DNA of 57,158 nucleotides from Microbacteriaceae bacterium (GTDB taxonomy: Bacteria; Actinomycetota; Actinomycetes; Actinomycetales; Microbacteriaceae). Within the stretch, counting starts at the first letter, position 1. Every line of letters begins with the position of its first letter. The stretch lies in assembly GCA_025463565.1 (NCBI GenBank), contig JAODAT010000003.1, positions 1-57,158 of the forward strand. Direction: 5' to 3'. The notes under the pieces are model-generated. The model saw only the letters and a program-made list of their open reading frames with translations. It ran no database searches and was not told the DNA's origin. The position numbers and the translations under genes were made by a program. Positions 40,916 to 51,200 of the stretch are shown here, piece by piece.

Positions 40916-42202
40916 TCAGGTGAGCAGGTCGTGCCGTACGACGATCGCCTCGCGATCGGGGCCGACACCGATGGCGGAGATACGTGACCCGCTCATCTTC
41001 TCGAGCGCGAGGACGTACGCCTGCGCGTTGGCCGGGAGGTCTTCGAAGGCGCGCACGCCCGTGATGTCCTCTGTCCAGCCCGGGAACTCCTCGTAGATCG
41101 GCACCGCGTGGTGGTAGTCCGACTGCGACACCGGCACCTCGTCGACGCGCACGCCGTCCACGTCGTACGCGACGCAGACCGGGATCGTCGCAAGCCCGGT
41201 GAGCACGTCGAGCTTGGTGAGCACGAAGTCGGTCACGCCGTTGATGCGCGCCGCGTACCGCGCGACCGGAGCGTCGTACCACCCGCACCGGCGCGGCCGG
41301 CCCGTGGTGGTGCCGAACTCGAAGCCGTTCGCGCGCAAGAACTCGCCGGACTCGTCGAACAGCTCGGTCGGGAACGGGCCCGAGCCGACGCGCGTCGTGT
41401 ACGCCTTCACCACGGCGATCACGCGGTCGAAGCGGTTCGGCGCGACTCCCGAGCCGGTTGCAGCGCCACCGGAGGTGGCGTTCGATGACGTGACGAACGG
41501 GTAGGTGCCATGGTCGACATCCAGCATCGTGGCCTGGCCGCCCTCGAACAGCACGGTCTTTCCGGCGTCGAGCGCACGGTTCAGCTCGAGACCGGTGTCG
41601 GCGACCATGGGGCGAAGCCGGTCGGCGTAGGACAGAAGGTCTTCGACGACCTCGTCGACCGCGATGGCGCGGCGATTGTAGATCTTCACCAGGATGTGGT
41701 TCTTGATGTCGAGGGCGCCCTCGACCTTCTGCCGCAGGATGTTCTCGTCGAAGATGTCCTGGATGCGGATGCCGACCCGGTTGATCTTGTCCGCATAGGC
41801 GGGCCCGATGCCCCGCCCGGTCGTTCCGATCTGTCGCTTGCCGAGGAACCGCTCCGTCACCTTGTCGAGGGTGCGGTGGTACTGCGTGATCACGTGTGCG
41901 TTCGCGCTCACCAGCAGCCTCGACACGTCGAGCCCGCGGGAGGTGAGCGCCTCGAGCTCGTGGAACAGCACCTCGATGTCGACGACGACACCGTTGGCGA
42001 TGACGGGGACGACGCCCTCGGTGAGGATTCCGGAGGGCAGCAGGTGCAGCGCATACTTCTGGTCGCCGACCACGACGGTGTGGCCGGCGTTGTTACCGCC
42101 GTTGAATTTGACGACGTAGTCGACTCGGCTGCCGAGCAGGTCGGTGGCCTTGCCCTTGCCTTCGTCGCCCCATTGGGCGCCGATGAGCACGATTGCGGGC
42201 AT
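40916..42202 (-). CDS. purA: Adenylosuccinate synthetase
   Basis: Uses GTP to join IMP and aspartate, the first step towards AMP. The protein has 428 residues. The GTP loop [16 protein letters not shown] (8-23) with catalytic Asp and Lys, GNNAGHTVV with His41, and the arginine-bearing [32 protein letters not shown] and [10 protein letters not shown] are intact. AAGGGA lies upstream of the ATG. It stands alone, away from the other pur genes in the window, as is usual for purA. Confidence 0.97.
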   Translation of the reverse strand: MPAIVLIGAQWGDEGKGKATDLLGSRVDYVVKFNGGNNAGHTVVVGDQKYALHLLPSGILTEGVVPVIANGVVVDIEVLFHELEALTSRGLDVSRLLVSANAHVITQYHRTLDKVTERFLGKRQIGTTGRGIGPAYADKINRVGIRIQDIFDENILRQKVEGALDIKNHILVKIYNRRAIAVDEVVEDLLSYADRLRPMVADTGLELNRALDAGKTVLFEGGQATMLDVDHGTYPFVTSSNATSGGAATGSGVAPNRFDRVIAVVKAYTTRVGSGPFPTELFDESGEFLRANGFEFGTTTGRPRRCGWYDAPVARYAARINGVTDFVLTKLDVLTGLATIPVCVAYDVDGVRVDEVPVSQSDYHHAVPIYEEFPGWTEDITGVRAFEDLPANAQAYVLALEKMSGSRISAIGVGPDREAIVVRHDLLT

Positions 42203-42261
42203 GGAGGATCCCTTCGAATAGGTGGGGGATTACACCCCAGTCTAACCGGCACCCCTGAGGC

Positions 42262-42295
42262 ATAACTTGCACAGCAGTGTGCAAGTTATTACGCT
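42262..42295. promoter_or_regulatory. 28-bp TetR operator overlapping the tetR promoter
   Basis: ATAACTTGCACA (42262-42273) and TGTGCAAGTTAT (42278-42289) are perfect reverse complements with a 4-bp centre. The promoter runs through it: -35 TTGCAC (42267-42272), a 17-bp spacer and -10 TACGCT (42290-42295), with the ATG six bases later. The TetR product bound here would block its own operon. Confidence 0.85.
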
Positions 42296-42301
42296 GGAAT
42301 C

Positions 42302-42940
42302 ATGACCACCACAAGCACCCGGGCGCCCCGGCGCGACGCCGCCGAAAATCGCGGCGCGCTCCTCGAGGCCGCGCGCGTTCTTCTCAACCGCGACCCTTCC
42401 GTCTCCCTCGAAGCCATCGCCGCCGAGGCCGGCCTCAGCCGGCGTTCCGTCTACGGGCACTTCGCCAACCGCGACGAGCTGGTGCAAGAGCTGGTGACCC
42501 TCGGCTCACAGCGCGTCGCCGGCGCGCTCGATGGCGTCTCGCATCCCGACCCGGTGGTGCGGCTGGCGCTGATCGGCGCGCGACTGTGGCGCGAGGTGGA
42601 GAGCGTGCGCGTGATGGCCGTCATCGCCGTTCGCGGGCCGCTCGCCTCGCGAACCGCGGAACCCCTGTCTCCCGTACGCCGCAGCGTCCATGCCGCGATC
42701 GTCGAGGGCCAGCAGCAGGGCGGCATGCGCTCGGATCTCGCGGCGCCACTGCTCGCTCGCCTCGTCGAGGCGTCCGCCCTGTCGGTACTCGAGGAGTCGA
42801 CCGCCCACCCGCTCGGCTCCCACGAGGGTCACGACCTTGTCATGCTCATGGTGCTCGGAGTCGTCGGGCTGGCTGCCGACGCCGCTCGTGCCGTGATCGA
42901 CGACCACGCCGAACTGGCCTGGACGGCGGCCGAACGATGA
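42302..42940 (+). CDS. TetR-family regulator of the YhgE/Pip operon
   Basis: Regulator of 212 residues. The N-terminal helix-turn-helix spans about 12-60 (LEAARVLLNRDPSVSLEAIA and AGLSRRSVYGHFANRDELV). The C-terminal ligand domain is unremarkable. The ATG at 42302 is six bases after TACGCT, so the mRNA is leaderless. It overlaps the next gene by 4 bp (ATGA), making a three-gene operon with a degenerate ABC ATPase and a YhgE/Pip membrane protein. The perfect palindrome at 42262-42289 is the likely operator. Confidence 0.93.
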   Translation: MTTTSTRAPRRDAAENRGALLEAARVLLNRDPSVSLEAIAAEAGLSRRSVYGHFANRDELVQELVTLGSQRVAGALDGVSHPDPVVRLALIGARLWREVESVRVMAVIAVRGPLASRTAEPLSPVRRSVHAAIVEGQQQGGMRSDLAAPLLARLVEASALSVLEESTAHPLGSHEGHDLVMLMVLGVVGLAADAARAVIDDHAELAWTAAER

Positions 42941-43566
42941 AGATCGAACTCCAAGCCGCCGGACTCGGCGAAGGAATCGGTGCCGACGTGCCGCCCGTCT
43001 CCCTCGTCCTCACCGAGGGTGCGCCGATCGCGATCAGCGTCGAGGGCGACGAGCAACCGCTCTTCGTCTCCATGCTGCTCGCCGGTCGGCTGAAGCCCGA
43101 CACCGGTCGAGTGCTGGTCGACGGCCGCGACGACACTTCTGCCCTGCGCGACGCCGCAGCGCTCGTCGACACGCCCTGGGTGGCCGAGCCCGCGGCCGGA
43201 GTCGCGCTGCAGAACGTTGTCATGGAGGAACTCGCCTTCGCCGGGCTGCCGTCAACACGGAGGGCCGTGACTCGTGTCCTGGGCGAGCACGGGCTCGAGG
43301 AGTACGGCCCGCTGCCGATCCGCGCACTGCCTGCGGCCGACCGCGTTCGCCTGTTTAGCGAACTCGCCGTGCTGCGCCCCGGGGTCTCCATGATCGTCGT
43401 CACCTCGCCCGAGCGCCACGGCGCCACGGCAGCCGACTGGTACGCACCCCTTGCCGCGATCGCCGACCGCGGCGTGCTCGTCGCCATCGTCACCGACGTC
43501 GCCACCACCTCCGCCCTGGTCTCAATGGGTACACAAAACCTCAGCGCACGAAAGCTGGAATCATGA
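42937..43566 (+). CDS. Degenerate ABC-ATPase-like protein lacking the Walker A motif
   Basis: Protein of 209 residues with the overall layout of an ABC transporter nucleotide-binding domain: a first-strand pair (ISVEGDEQPLFVSMLLAGRLKPDTGRVLVDGRD in parts), the segment LPAADRVRLFSELAVLRPG in place of the signature/Walker B region, and a final strand VLVAIVTDVATTSALVSMG. Where GxxGxGKS should stand it reads EGDEQPLFVS, so ATP binding by a classical P-loop is not possible. It is coupled to the TetR and YhgE/Pip genes by 4-bp overlaps. It may be a scaffold or regulator of that membrane protein. Confidence 0.7.
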   Translation: MKIELQAAGLGEGIGADVPPVSLVLTEGAPIAISVEGDEQPLFVSMLLAGRLKPDTGRVLVDGRDDTSALRDAAALVDTPWVAEPAAGVALQNVVMEELAFAGLPSTRRAVTRVLGEHGLEEYGPLPIRALPAADRVRLFSELAVLRPGVSMIVVTSPERHGATAADWYAPLAAIADRGVLVAIVTDVATTSALVSMGTQNLSARKLES

Positions 43567-45248
43567 CAGTCGTTCCCCTCATTCGCGCCGAGTTCGCCCG
43601 GCTCACCGCGAGCAAACTCGGCATCGCGTCGCTCATCGCGCTGATGACGGTGCCGCTGTTCTACGGCGGGCTGTACCTGTGGGGCAACCACGACCCGTAT
43701 GGCAACCTCAAGAACATCCCAGCAGCACTCGTCGTCGCCGACACCGGCACGTACGGCGCCAAGGCCGCCAAGACGCTCATCGACGGCAAGGAGTTCGACT
43801 GGACTCGCGTCTCCGCCTCCGAGGCGGCTTCGGGTGTGCGCTCCGGCAAATACGACTTCGCCATCACCTTCCCGGCGGACTTCTCAAAGGACCTGTCGTC
43901 GGCATCCGGCGATTCGCCGCGCGCCGCGTCGATCACGTTGACCACCGACGACACGAACAGCTATCTGAGCACCACCATCGCGAAACAGGTCGCAGAGTCG
44001 GTTCGCGTCGACGTGGCAAAGGAGGTCGGCGCCAAGGCGACGATCACCCTGCTCGGCGACGTGAGCGACATCCGGTCGGGTCTCGTGAAGGCGCAGTCGG
44101 GGGCGTCGAGCCTCGCGGATGGCGCGGCCTCCGCCTCGACGGGTGCGACCGCTCTTAGCAGCGGGCTGGCCCAGCTCGACGGCCAGGCGTCCGCGCTGCC
44201 GTCGAGCACGTCATCACTCGCGGCGGCCGCGGCGACGACCAAGCGGTACACCGCGCAGGGACTCGCCCAGACCAAAGCACTGGCGACCACCCTGATGAAC
44301 GACGGCGTCATCGACCCGAATGTGTACGAGCAGCTCCAGGCGCTCGGCACCTCGGTCGGCACGGCTGACGGCTATGCGGGCGGCGTCGCGTCCGGTGCGG
44401 CGGCTCTCGCCGCATCCGCGCCGGCGCTCTCATCGGCCGTCCACTCCGCGGCGGGTGGGGCGGCGACCCTCGCCGACGGCACCAGCCAGCTCGCGTCCGG
44501 CTCGTCCACCCTCGCGGGATCGCTCGGGGATGCGGTCGCCAAGGTTCCTGCGACCACCGCCGCCGAGCGCTCGGCGACCGGCAAGCTCGTCTCCGACCCC
44601 GCCACCGTGAAGCAGGATGCCATCACGCAGGCCGCCGACTACGGCGCCGGCCTCGCGCCGTTCTTCCTCAGCCTGTCGTCATGGATCGGCATCTACGCGC
44701 TGTTCCTCCTCGTGCGACCCCTCTCTCGGCGCGCCCTGACCGCGGTGCGCCGCCCCGTGCGCACAATGCTCGCGGGCTGGCTCACACCCGCCCTGCTCGG
44801 TGTGGTGCAGATGGTCGCGCTGTTCCTGCTCGTGACGCTCGCGCTCAAGCTGCCCGTTGCACAGCCCCTCGGACTCGTCGCGTTCATGGCCTTCGTGGCG
44901 CTCACCTTCGCCGCCATCGTGCTCGCACTCAACGTGCTGCTCGGCAGCGTTGGGCAATTTCTCGCGCTCATCTTCATGGTGGTGCAGTTGGTCGTGGCCG
45001 GCGGAACGTTCCCCTGGCAGACCCTCCCCGGGCCGTTGCGTGCCCTGCACGAGGTGCTGCCGATGAGTCATGCCGTCGACGGCATGCGTCAGCTCATGTA
45101 CGGCGGGCTGGGGAGCAACTTCTGGGGAGCCGTGCTGCCGCTGCTGCTCTGGCTGGCGGGATCGCTGGTCGTCGCCTTCCTCGGAGCACGCCGGCAGGGC
45201 AGGTTCCGCACGCTGCGCGAGCTGCGGCCATCAGCCATCGCCGGCTGA
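43563..45248 (+). CDS. YhgE/Pip-domain membrane protein (ABC-2-like)
   Basis: Membrane protein of 561 residues. One N-terminal helix (about 17-37) is followed by a long extracytoplasmic region (about 40-350) with the YhgE signature NIPAALVVADTG, heptad-like Ala/Ser/Gly-rich repeats (LADGAASASTGATALSSGL), and a cluster of five helices from about 365 to 550 ending in an ABC-2-type segment (QTLPGPLRALHEVLPMSHAVDGMRQ in parts). The family includes phage-infection proteins and type VII-associated factors. It is the last gene of the TetR operon. The function is not established; export of a lipid or peptide is plausible. Confidence 0.9.
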   Translation: MTVVPLIRAEFARLTASKLGIASLIALMTVPLFYGGLYLWGNHDPYGNLKNIPAALVVADTGTYGAKAAKTLIDGKEFDWTRVSASEAASGVRSGKYDFAITFPADFSKDLSSASGDSPRAASITLTTDDTNSYLSTTIAKQVAESVRVDVAKEVGAKATITLLGDVSDIRSGLVKAQSGASSLADGAASASTGATALSSGLAQLDGQASALPSSTSSLAAAAATTKRYTAQGLAQTKALATTLMNDGVIDPNVYEQLQALGTSVGTADGYAGGVASGAAALAASAPALSSAVHSAAGGAATLADGTSQLASGSSTLAGSLGDAVAKVPATTAAERSATGKLVSDPATVKQDAITQAADYGAGLAPFFLSLSSWIGIYALFLLVRPLSRRALTAVRRPVRTMLAGWLTPALLGVVQMVALFLLVTLALKLPVAQPLGLVAFMAFVALTFAAIVLALNVLLGSVGQFLALIFMVVQLVVAGGTFPWQTLPGPLRALHEVLPMSHAVDGMRQLMYGGLGSNFWGAVLPLLLWLAGSLVVAFLGARRQGRFRTLRELRPSAIAG

Positions 45249-45259
45249 CGGCCATCCAG

Positions 45260-48200
45260 CTAGCGAACCTGCCGGCGCCGGCGTCCGATGAGGAACAGGG
45301 CGAATCCGGTGATCAGGGCGGACAGGATGAGGATGCCCCACAGGAGGAAGCTCACCTGGCTTCCGGTGAAGGCCAGCACCTTCGGGTCTACCGGGGCTGT
45401 ATCGGAATCGGTCAGCGCGAGTGTGCCGAGGTTGTAGGCCACTGTGGAGACTGTCGCCGAGTTCACCACTCTCGGGAACGCGGCCTGGTCGACTGCCGTT
45501 GTCAGTGTCACGCTGCGTGACGCGCCCGTTGCGAGCGTGCCCGTGAACGCGCAGGTGACCGTTCCTGAGACCTCGGCGCAGGTGACACCAGTGCCGGCGA
45601 AGCTCACGTAGGTGAGCCCGGTGGGCATGGTGTCGACGACAGTGAATCCGCTCGGGTCCTCGGTCGGACCCGCGTTGCTCACGGTGATGAGATAGTCGGA
45701 ATTCTGGCCGACCACGAGCTGCCCGATGTGGGTCTTCGTGATGGACAGGTTCACCTGCGGGTCGACCGTCACCGGGTCGATCACCGCGTTGTTCGTGCTG
45801 TCCGGATCCGGCGTACTTGAGGCGACAGACGCGTGGTTGTCGACAGTCGGGTAGCCGACTGAGGTCACCTCGGCCTGCACGAGCAGTGTCGGTGCCGAGC
45901 TGCCGGCCGCGACCATTCCGGTCAGGTCACAGGTCACCGGCGTGTTGCCGGTCACGATGTCGACCGTTCCCGGCGTGCAGGCCCATGCCGGGTCCGACCC
46001 CGCGAAGCCCACCCAGGTGAGCCCGTTGTGAAGCGTGTCCGTCACCACGACGTTCTGCGCGACCGACGGGCCGGCGTTGCTGACGGTGATCGTGAACGTC
46101 ATGTTCGTGCCGATCACGCCGTGGCCGACGTGGGTCTTCGTGATGGACAGTTCCGCGCTCTGGCCGAAAGTGACCGTCGCCGTGGCCGAGTTGTTTCCGG
46201 GAACGGAATCGGTGGTCGGGCTCGTTGTCGACGCCGCGTTGGTGAGCGTGACCGAGCCGAGCATCGGGTCGGTGGTGGTCACCATCACCAGCGAGAGAGC
46301 CGAGCCGCCCGCCGAGACTCCGACGGTGCCGTCACCGAGCGCGCAGTCGACCTCCTGTGTCGCGGTCGAAGGTCCGGCCACCGGAGTGCACGTCCAGCCG
46401 AAGCTGTTCGACGAGTAGCGGATGCCGATCGGAAGGATGTCGGTGATCGTGACAGGGCCGACCGCGTCCGACGTGCCCAGGTTGGAGACCGCCAGAGTGA
46501 ACGTCGCGTCGTCACCGGCGTTGACGCTCTGCGTAGCCGGGGTCTTCACGATCTTCAGGTCGTCGTGCGCCTGAACCGTCACGTCCGCGGTGGCGGTCGC
46601 CGTGTTGGGTGTTGGGCGACTGTCTGTCCACTGCACGGTCGCGGTGTTCGTCTTCAGGGTGCCCTGGGCGACACTGGCAGCGATATGCGCGACGACGGTG
46701 ATCGTCGAGGTGCTGGGGGCCATGGCGGGGCGGGTGCAGGCGAATGTCGTGTTGGAGCACGCCCACGCGACATCGGCACTCGAGATGGAGACCATCGAGA
46801 GGCCGCTCGGAAGGGTGTCCGTCACGGAGACCGTGCCGGCATCCGACGGACCGCTGTTCGTAACGGAGACCGTGTAGGTGATGTCCGTGCCCGCCACCCA
46901 GGTCGTTGCACCGCCCGCAACCACCTTGGTGATCGACAGGATGGCGCTGTCCGTGACAACGGTCGGGTCGTCTGCGTGGTTGTTCGACGAGTCAGGATCG
47001 TCGATCACGCCGGTAACGTCGGCCGCGTTCGTGTAGGTGGCAGGCCCGCCGCTCGAAGGGATGTGCGCGACTACCTGGATGTCGTTCGCCGTTGCACCGT
47101 TTGCGATGATGGCCGTGCTCGTGCAGGTGACCAGCTGGCCGACGGGTGCTGCACAGCTCCAGCCGGTGCCTGAGACGGTGCCGTAGGTGAGCCCGGCGGG
47201 CAGGGTGTCCTTCACGGTCACGCCGACCGGCGAATCCGACGGACCCGCGTTGTGCACGGAGAGCGTGTAGGTGACATCGTTGCCGGCGAGGACTGCCCCG
47301 GTCGGGTGCGTCTTGGTGAGCTGCAGGTCGGCCTTGGCGCTGGTCGTGCCGTTGCTCGAACCCTGTGCGGTACCCGAGTTGGCCCAGCCGACCGTCGCGG
47401 TGTTCAGCACGCCTCCGGTCAGCGACGGCGAGGTCGCGGCCGTGATGCGCACCGTGGCGACATTGGTTCCGCCGGTGCCCTGAAGGTTGCCGGAGAGCGT
47501 GCAGTGCGCGTTCGAGACGCCACCGGTGCCGTTGTCCGAGCAGGTCCAGGCACCGGCGACACTGCTGAAGGAGCTGTAAGTGAGCCCGGCGGGCAGCGGG
47601 TCATTGATGACCACCGTGCGGGCATCCGGAGTCCCGTTGTTGGTCACGACCAGTTCGTACGTTACCGGCATGCCGGCGACGAACGGGCTGGTGACCAGCG
47701 TCTTGGTGGTGCTCAGCGAGGTGCTCGACGAGACGAGGGTGGTCGTGTTCGACGAGTTGTTGCTCGACACCGGATCGGTGGTGGGGCTCGAAACCGTCGC
47801 ACTGTTGGAGATCGTGGCGGTCACGTTCGACGGGATGGCCGCCGTCACGGTGATGGCGGGCGTCGAGCCGATCGCGAGGCCGCTGCCGACACCACCCGGG
47901 CCGTTGTATGTGCAGGTGATGGTGAGCACGCCTGTAGTGCAGCTCCAGTCCGTGCCGGTGCCGACCGCCGTGGTCGTGTCGATGCCCGAGGTCGGCAGCG
48001 TGTCGACGACGGTGATCGGGTAGCGGGCGATGGAGCTGCCCAGGTTCTGCACACCGAGGGTCCAGCTGGCGGTTCCGCCTGCCGTGAACGTGCCGTTCGC
48101 CGTCTTGGTGATCGCAAGGTCGGCCGAGGTGGTCACCGAGATGGTCTTCGATGAGGTGTTGTTGTTGGTGGTCGGGTCGAAGGTCGTTGCCGAGACGGTC

Positions 48201-51200
48201 GCCGTGTTGTCGGCGCTCGTCGCCGAGGCGACGTCCGCCGCCACGCTGACGGAGATATTGATCACCGGGAAGGTGGCGTTGGCCGCCAGGGTGTCGTTCG
48301 CGTTCGACCGCGAGCAGGTGAACGAACCGTCGGATCCGGAGGTCGTGCACGACCATCCCGTTCCCGAGGCCGAGTTGATGGTCAGGCCGGTCGGCAGGGT
48401 CGGGGTATCGGTGACCGTGAACGGTCCGACAGCCGTGTCCGACGTGCTGCTGTCCTTGACCGTCAGGGTCCACGCGTTGGTTGTGGTCTGGCCAGCCACA
48501 AGCGCTCCGCCCGCCGCTTTGGTGATTGAGAGGTCTGCCTTGTCGATGTGGGCGCTCGCGGTCGCCTGGTTCGTCGTGAAGGCCGTCGGTCCCGAGTAGT
48601 GCGTCGCACCGGTCGGGTCGGTGGTCACCGCGGTGAACGTGTTGGTGTGCAGGATGCTCGAGCCGGCACCCGGGCTGGTGGTCGCCGCAGACGTGGGCTG
48701 GGCCTGGTAGCTGATGGTGATGACCTGGCCGGGAAGGACGCCCGTGATGGCCGACCAGACCAGGGTCTGCACACCGGACGCGATGGCGGACGACGTGGTC
48801 AGGAACGACGACGGTGATGTAGTTACGCCTGCTGTGGTCGTGGTGATCGTGGGCGTTCCCACCAGGATCCAGTTTGCCGGCAGGACGTCGGTGGGCGTGA
48901 CGCTGGTCGCCGTACCGGTCCCGGCAGCACTCGAGTTCGTCATCGTGAGCGCATAGGTGAGCGGGCTCCCCACGTACGCGGTCGTCGAACCGCTGGTGAT
49001 GGACTTGCCTAGGGTGACCTTCGGGAACGACGGGGTCACTGCAGCCACGGAGGCGACGCTCGGTCCGTACGTGTGCCCTGCCCCTTCGAGGCTCTTGTAG
49101 CTCGAGGCGACGGCGCTGTTGTTCAGCGTGCTCGTGGTGAGGGTCGTCGAGTCGGCGAGGGTCGCGTTGTAGCTCAGCGTGGTGGCTGACGCGTTCTTCG
49201 CGATGGTGCCCACCTGCCAGGTGATCGAGGTGACCACACCGGAGGCAGGACTGGCCGTGAAGGTGCCGCTGATCGACGAGCGGTCGACGACGATCCCGGT
49301 CGGAATCGTGTCGGTGACCACGGTGTCGTACGCGATCGCGCCGTTCGTGTTGTTGTCGTTCGAGGCGACGATCCGGTAGGTGAAGGTCGATCCCGGCGCC
49401 GCGCTGAGCGATGCCGCGTTGTTAACCGTCTTCGCCACGATCACGTTCGGAGCCTGCAGCGTGAAGCTCGCCGGAGAGGCGGTAGCGCTATGCGCAAAAG
49501 CAGAGCCCGCGTTGGTAGGAGCGCTTGCACTCTGGTCGGTCCAGCTCAGGGTCGCCGAGTTGGTCTCGGTGTTACCGCGGGCGGCGCCCGCGAAGTCCTG
49601 GACGACCACCGAGTAGGTGACCGTCACCGTGCGGACGTAGGTCTGCGACGGGATGCTGCCCAGCAGCCAGCCGATCTTGGTCACGGTGCCCGTGGTCGGG
49701 AAGGACGACAGGGCGTATCCGGTCGCGTGGCCAGGAAGGTCCGTGTTCTCGGCGCAGTCTCCCGGGGTGGTCTCCGCCGTCACACAGGTGATCGCCGCGG
49801 AGTTCGCGACGTACTGCACTGCCCCGGAGGTCGCCGGCAAGGTATCGATGATGGCCGCGTTGTAGAAGTTGACGTTGGCCGGAAGCGTGACGACCGCCTG
49901 GTAGTTGACGGTCGATCCGATCACGGTGGGCGTAGCCGAGGTGATCGTCTTGGCGACGGTCGCGCCGTTGACCGTAACTACCGCAGCGCTCGAGGTCTTG
50001 GTGACGACCTTCTCGTTGGCGCTGTTGTTCGCGCCATCGTTGAGGCTGGAAGCGGTCAGTAGCGCGGTGTTGCTGTAGGTGTGAAGGCCGGCAGCACTCG
50101 TCGCGACAGTAGCGCTGAAGGTGATCGTCACCGTGGCGGTGGAGAGGATGCCGGTGGTGGCCGGCAGCGTCCAGGTCAGGTAGGTGGAGCCGGAGGCGCA
50201 GTTTCCCGTGGCCGGAGTGCCATCGCCGGGGGCGCTCGCCGTGGTGGTGCCGGACGGCGCGCTCAGGAACGCCGCGAACGCGATTCCCGCCGGGAGACAG
50301 TCGGTGATGACACCGTCCCAGGCGGCGGGCGCGCCGACCGCGTTGCCAGCGACGAGCGTGTACGTGACCGTCTGGCCGGCACTTGCGGTGGTCGGCGAGA
50401 CCGTCTTGGTGAAAGTAGGGTTCGGGGCCACGACGGTAACGGTCGCCGCTCCGGAACGGGTGGTGATGGGGGTACTGGACGGATCCGACGTGGTCGTGCT
50501 GTCGAACTTACCGGTGTTGGTCAGGCCGCCGGTGGCGACGCTGGGGCTGACCAGCGCGCCCAGGATCGTCACGCTGTAGACGGCATCCGTGCCCGAGGTG
50601 TTGTCGAGCGCGGTCGGGAAGGTGAGCTTGCCGTCGGTGCCGAGGGTCCACCCGGTCGGCATGGAGCCGATGGTGTACACCGTTCCTGCAAGGTTCGCGG
50701 TGATGGTGGCCCCAGCCGGGATCGACAGGCCGGTGGGCATCGTGTCGGTGAGCTTGCCGTTGTAGACGGTCGAGTGGGCGGGCACGGTGGCCGAGTAGGT
50801 GAAGTCGACCTTTTCGCCGTTAACTACCTGGGATGCCGACTTGTTGGTCTCGGTGATCTCCGGTGACGCGGTCTTGGTGACCGAGACATCCGTGAGGAAG
50901 AACTTCGCCGTGTCGTCGGCCTTGGTCGTGTTGCCGTCGGTGTTGTGGGCGGGGTTCAGTGAACCGAGTGGGTAGTAGTCGGTCTGGCCGCCGTTGCTGT
51001 TGATCGACTGGAAGTCGACGACCGACGCGGTGTTGGTGAAGCTTCGCGAGACGCTGGTGCCGGCCGCGATGTGCAGGGTGTACGTCACCTGCTCGTTCTG
51101 GGCTGCCAGGACGGTCGCGGGGAGCGTCCAGACGATGGTCGACACCGTGGTGTCTGCGAGCACCGGATGCAGGGGGTCATCCGGGTTGGTGCACGCGCCA

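Noticed and set aside
42937-45248. A functional ABC exporter
   Set aside because: The ATPase-like protein lacks Walker A and a clear Walker B, so a working ATP-driven pump cannot be claimed.
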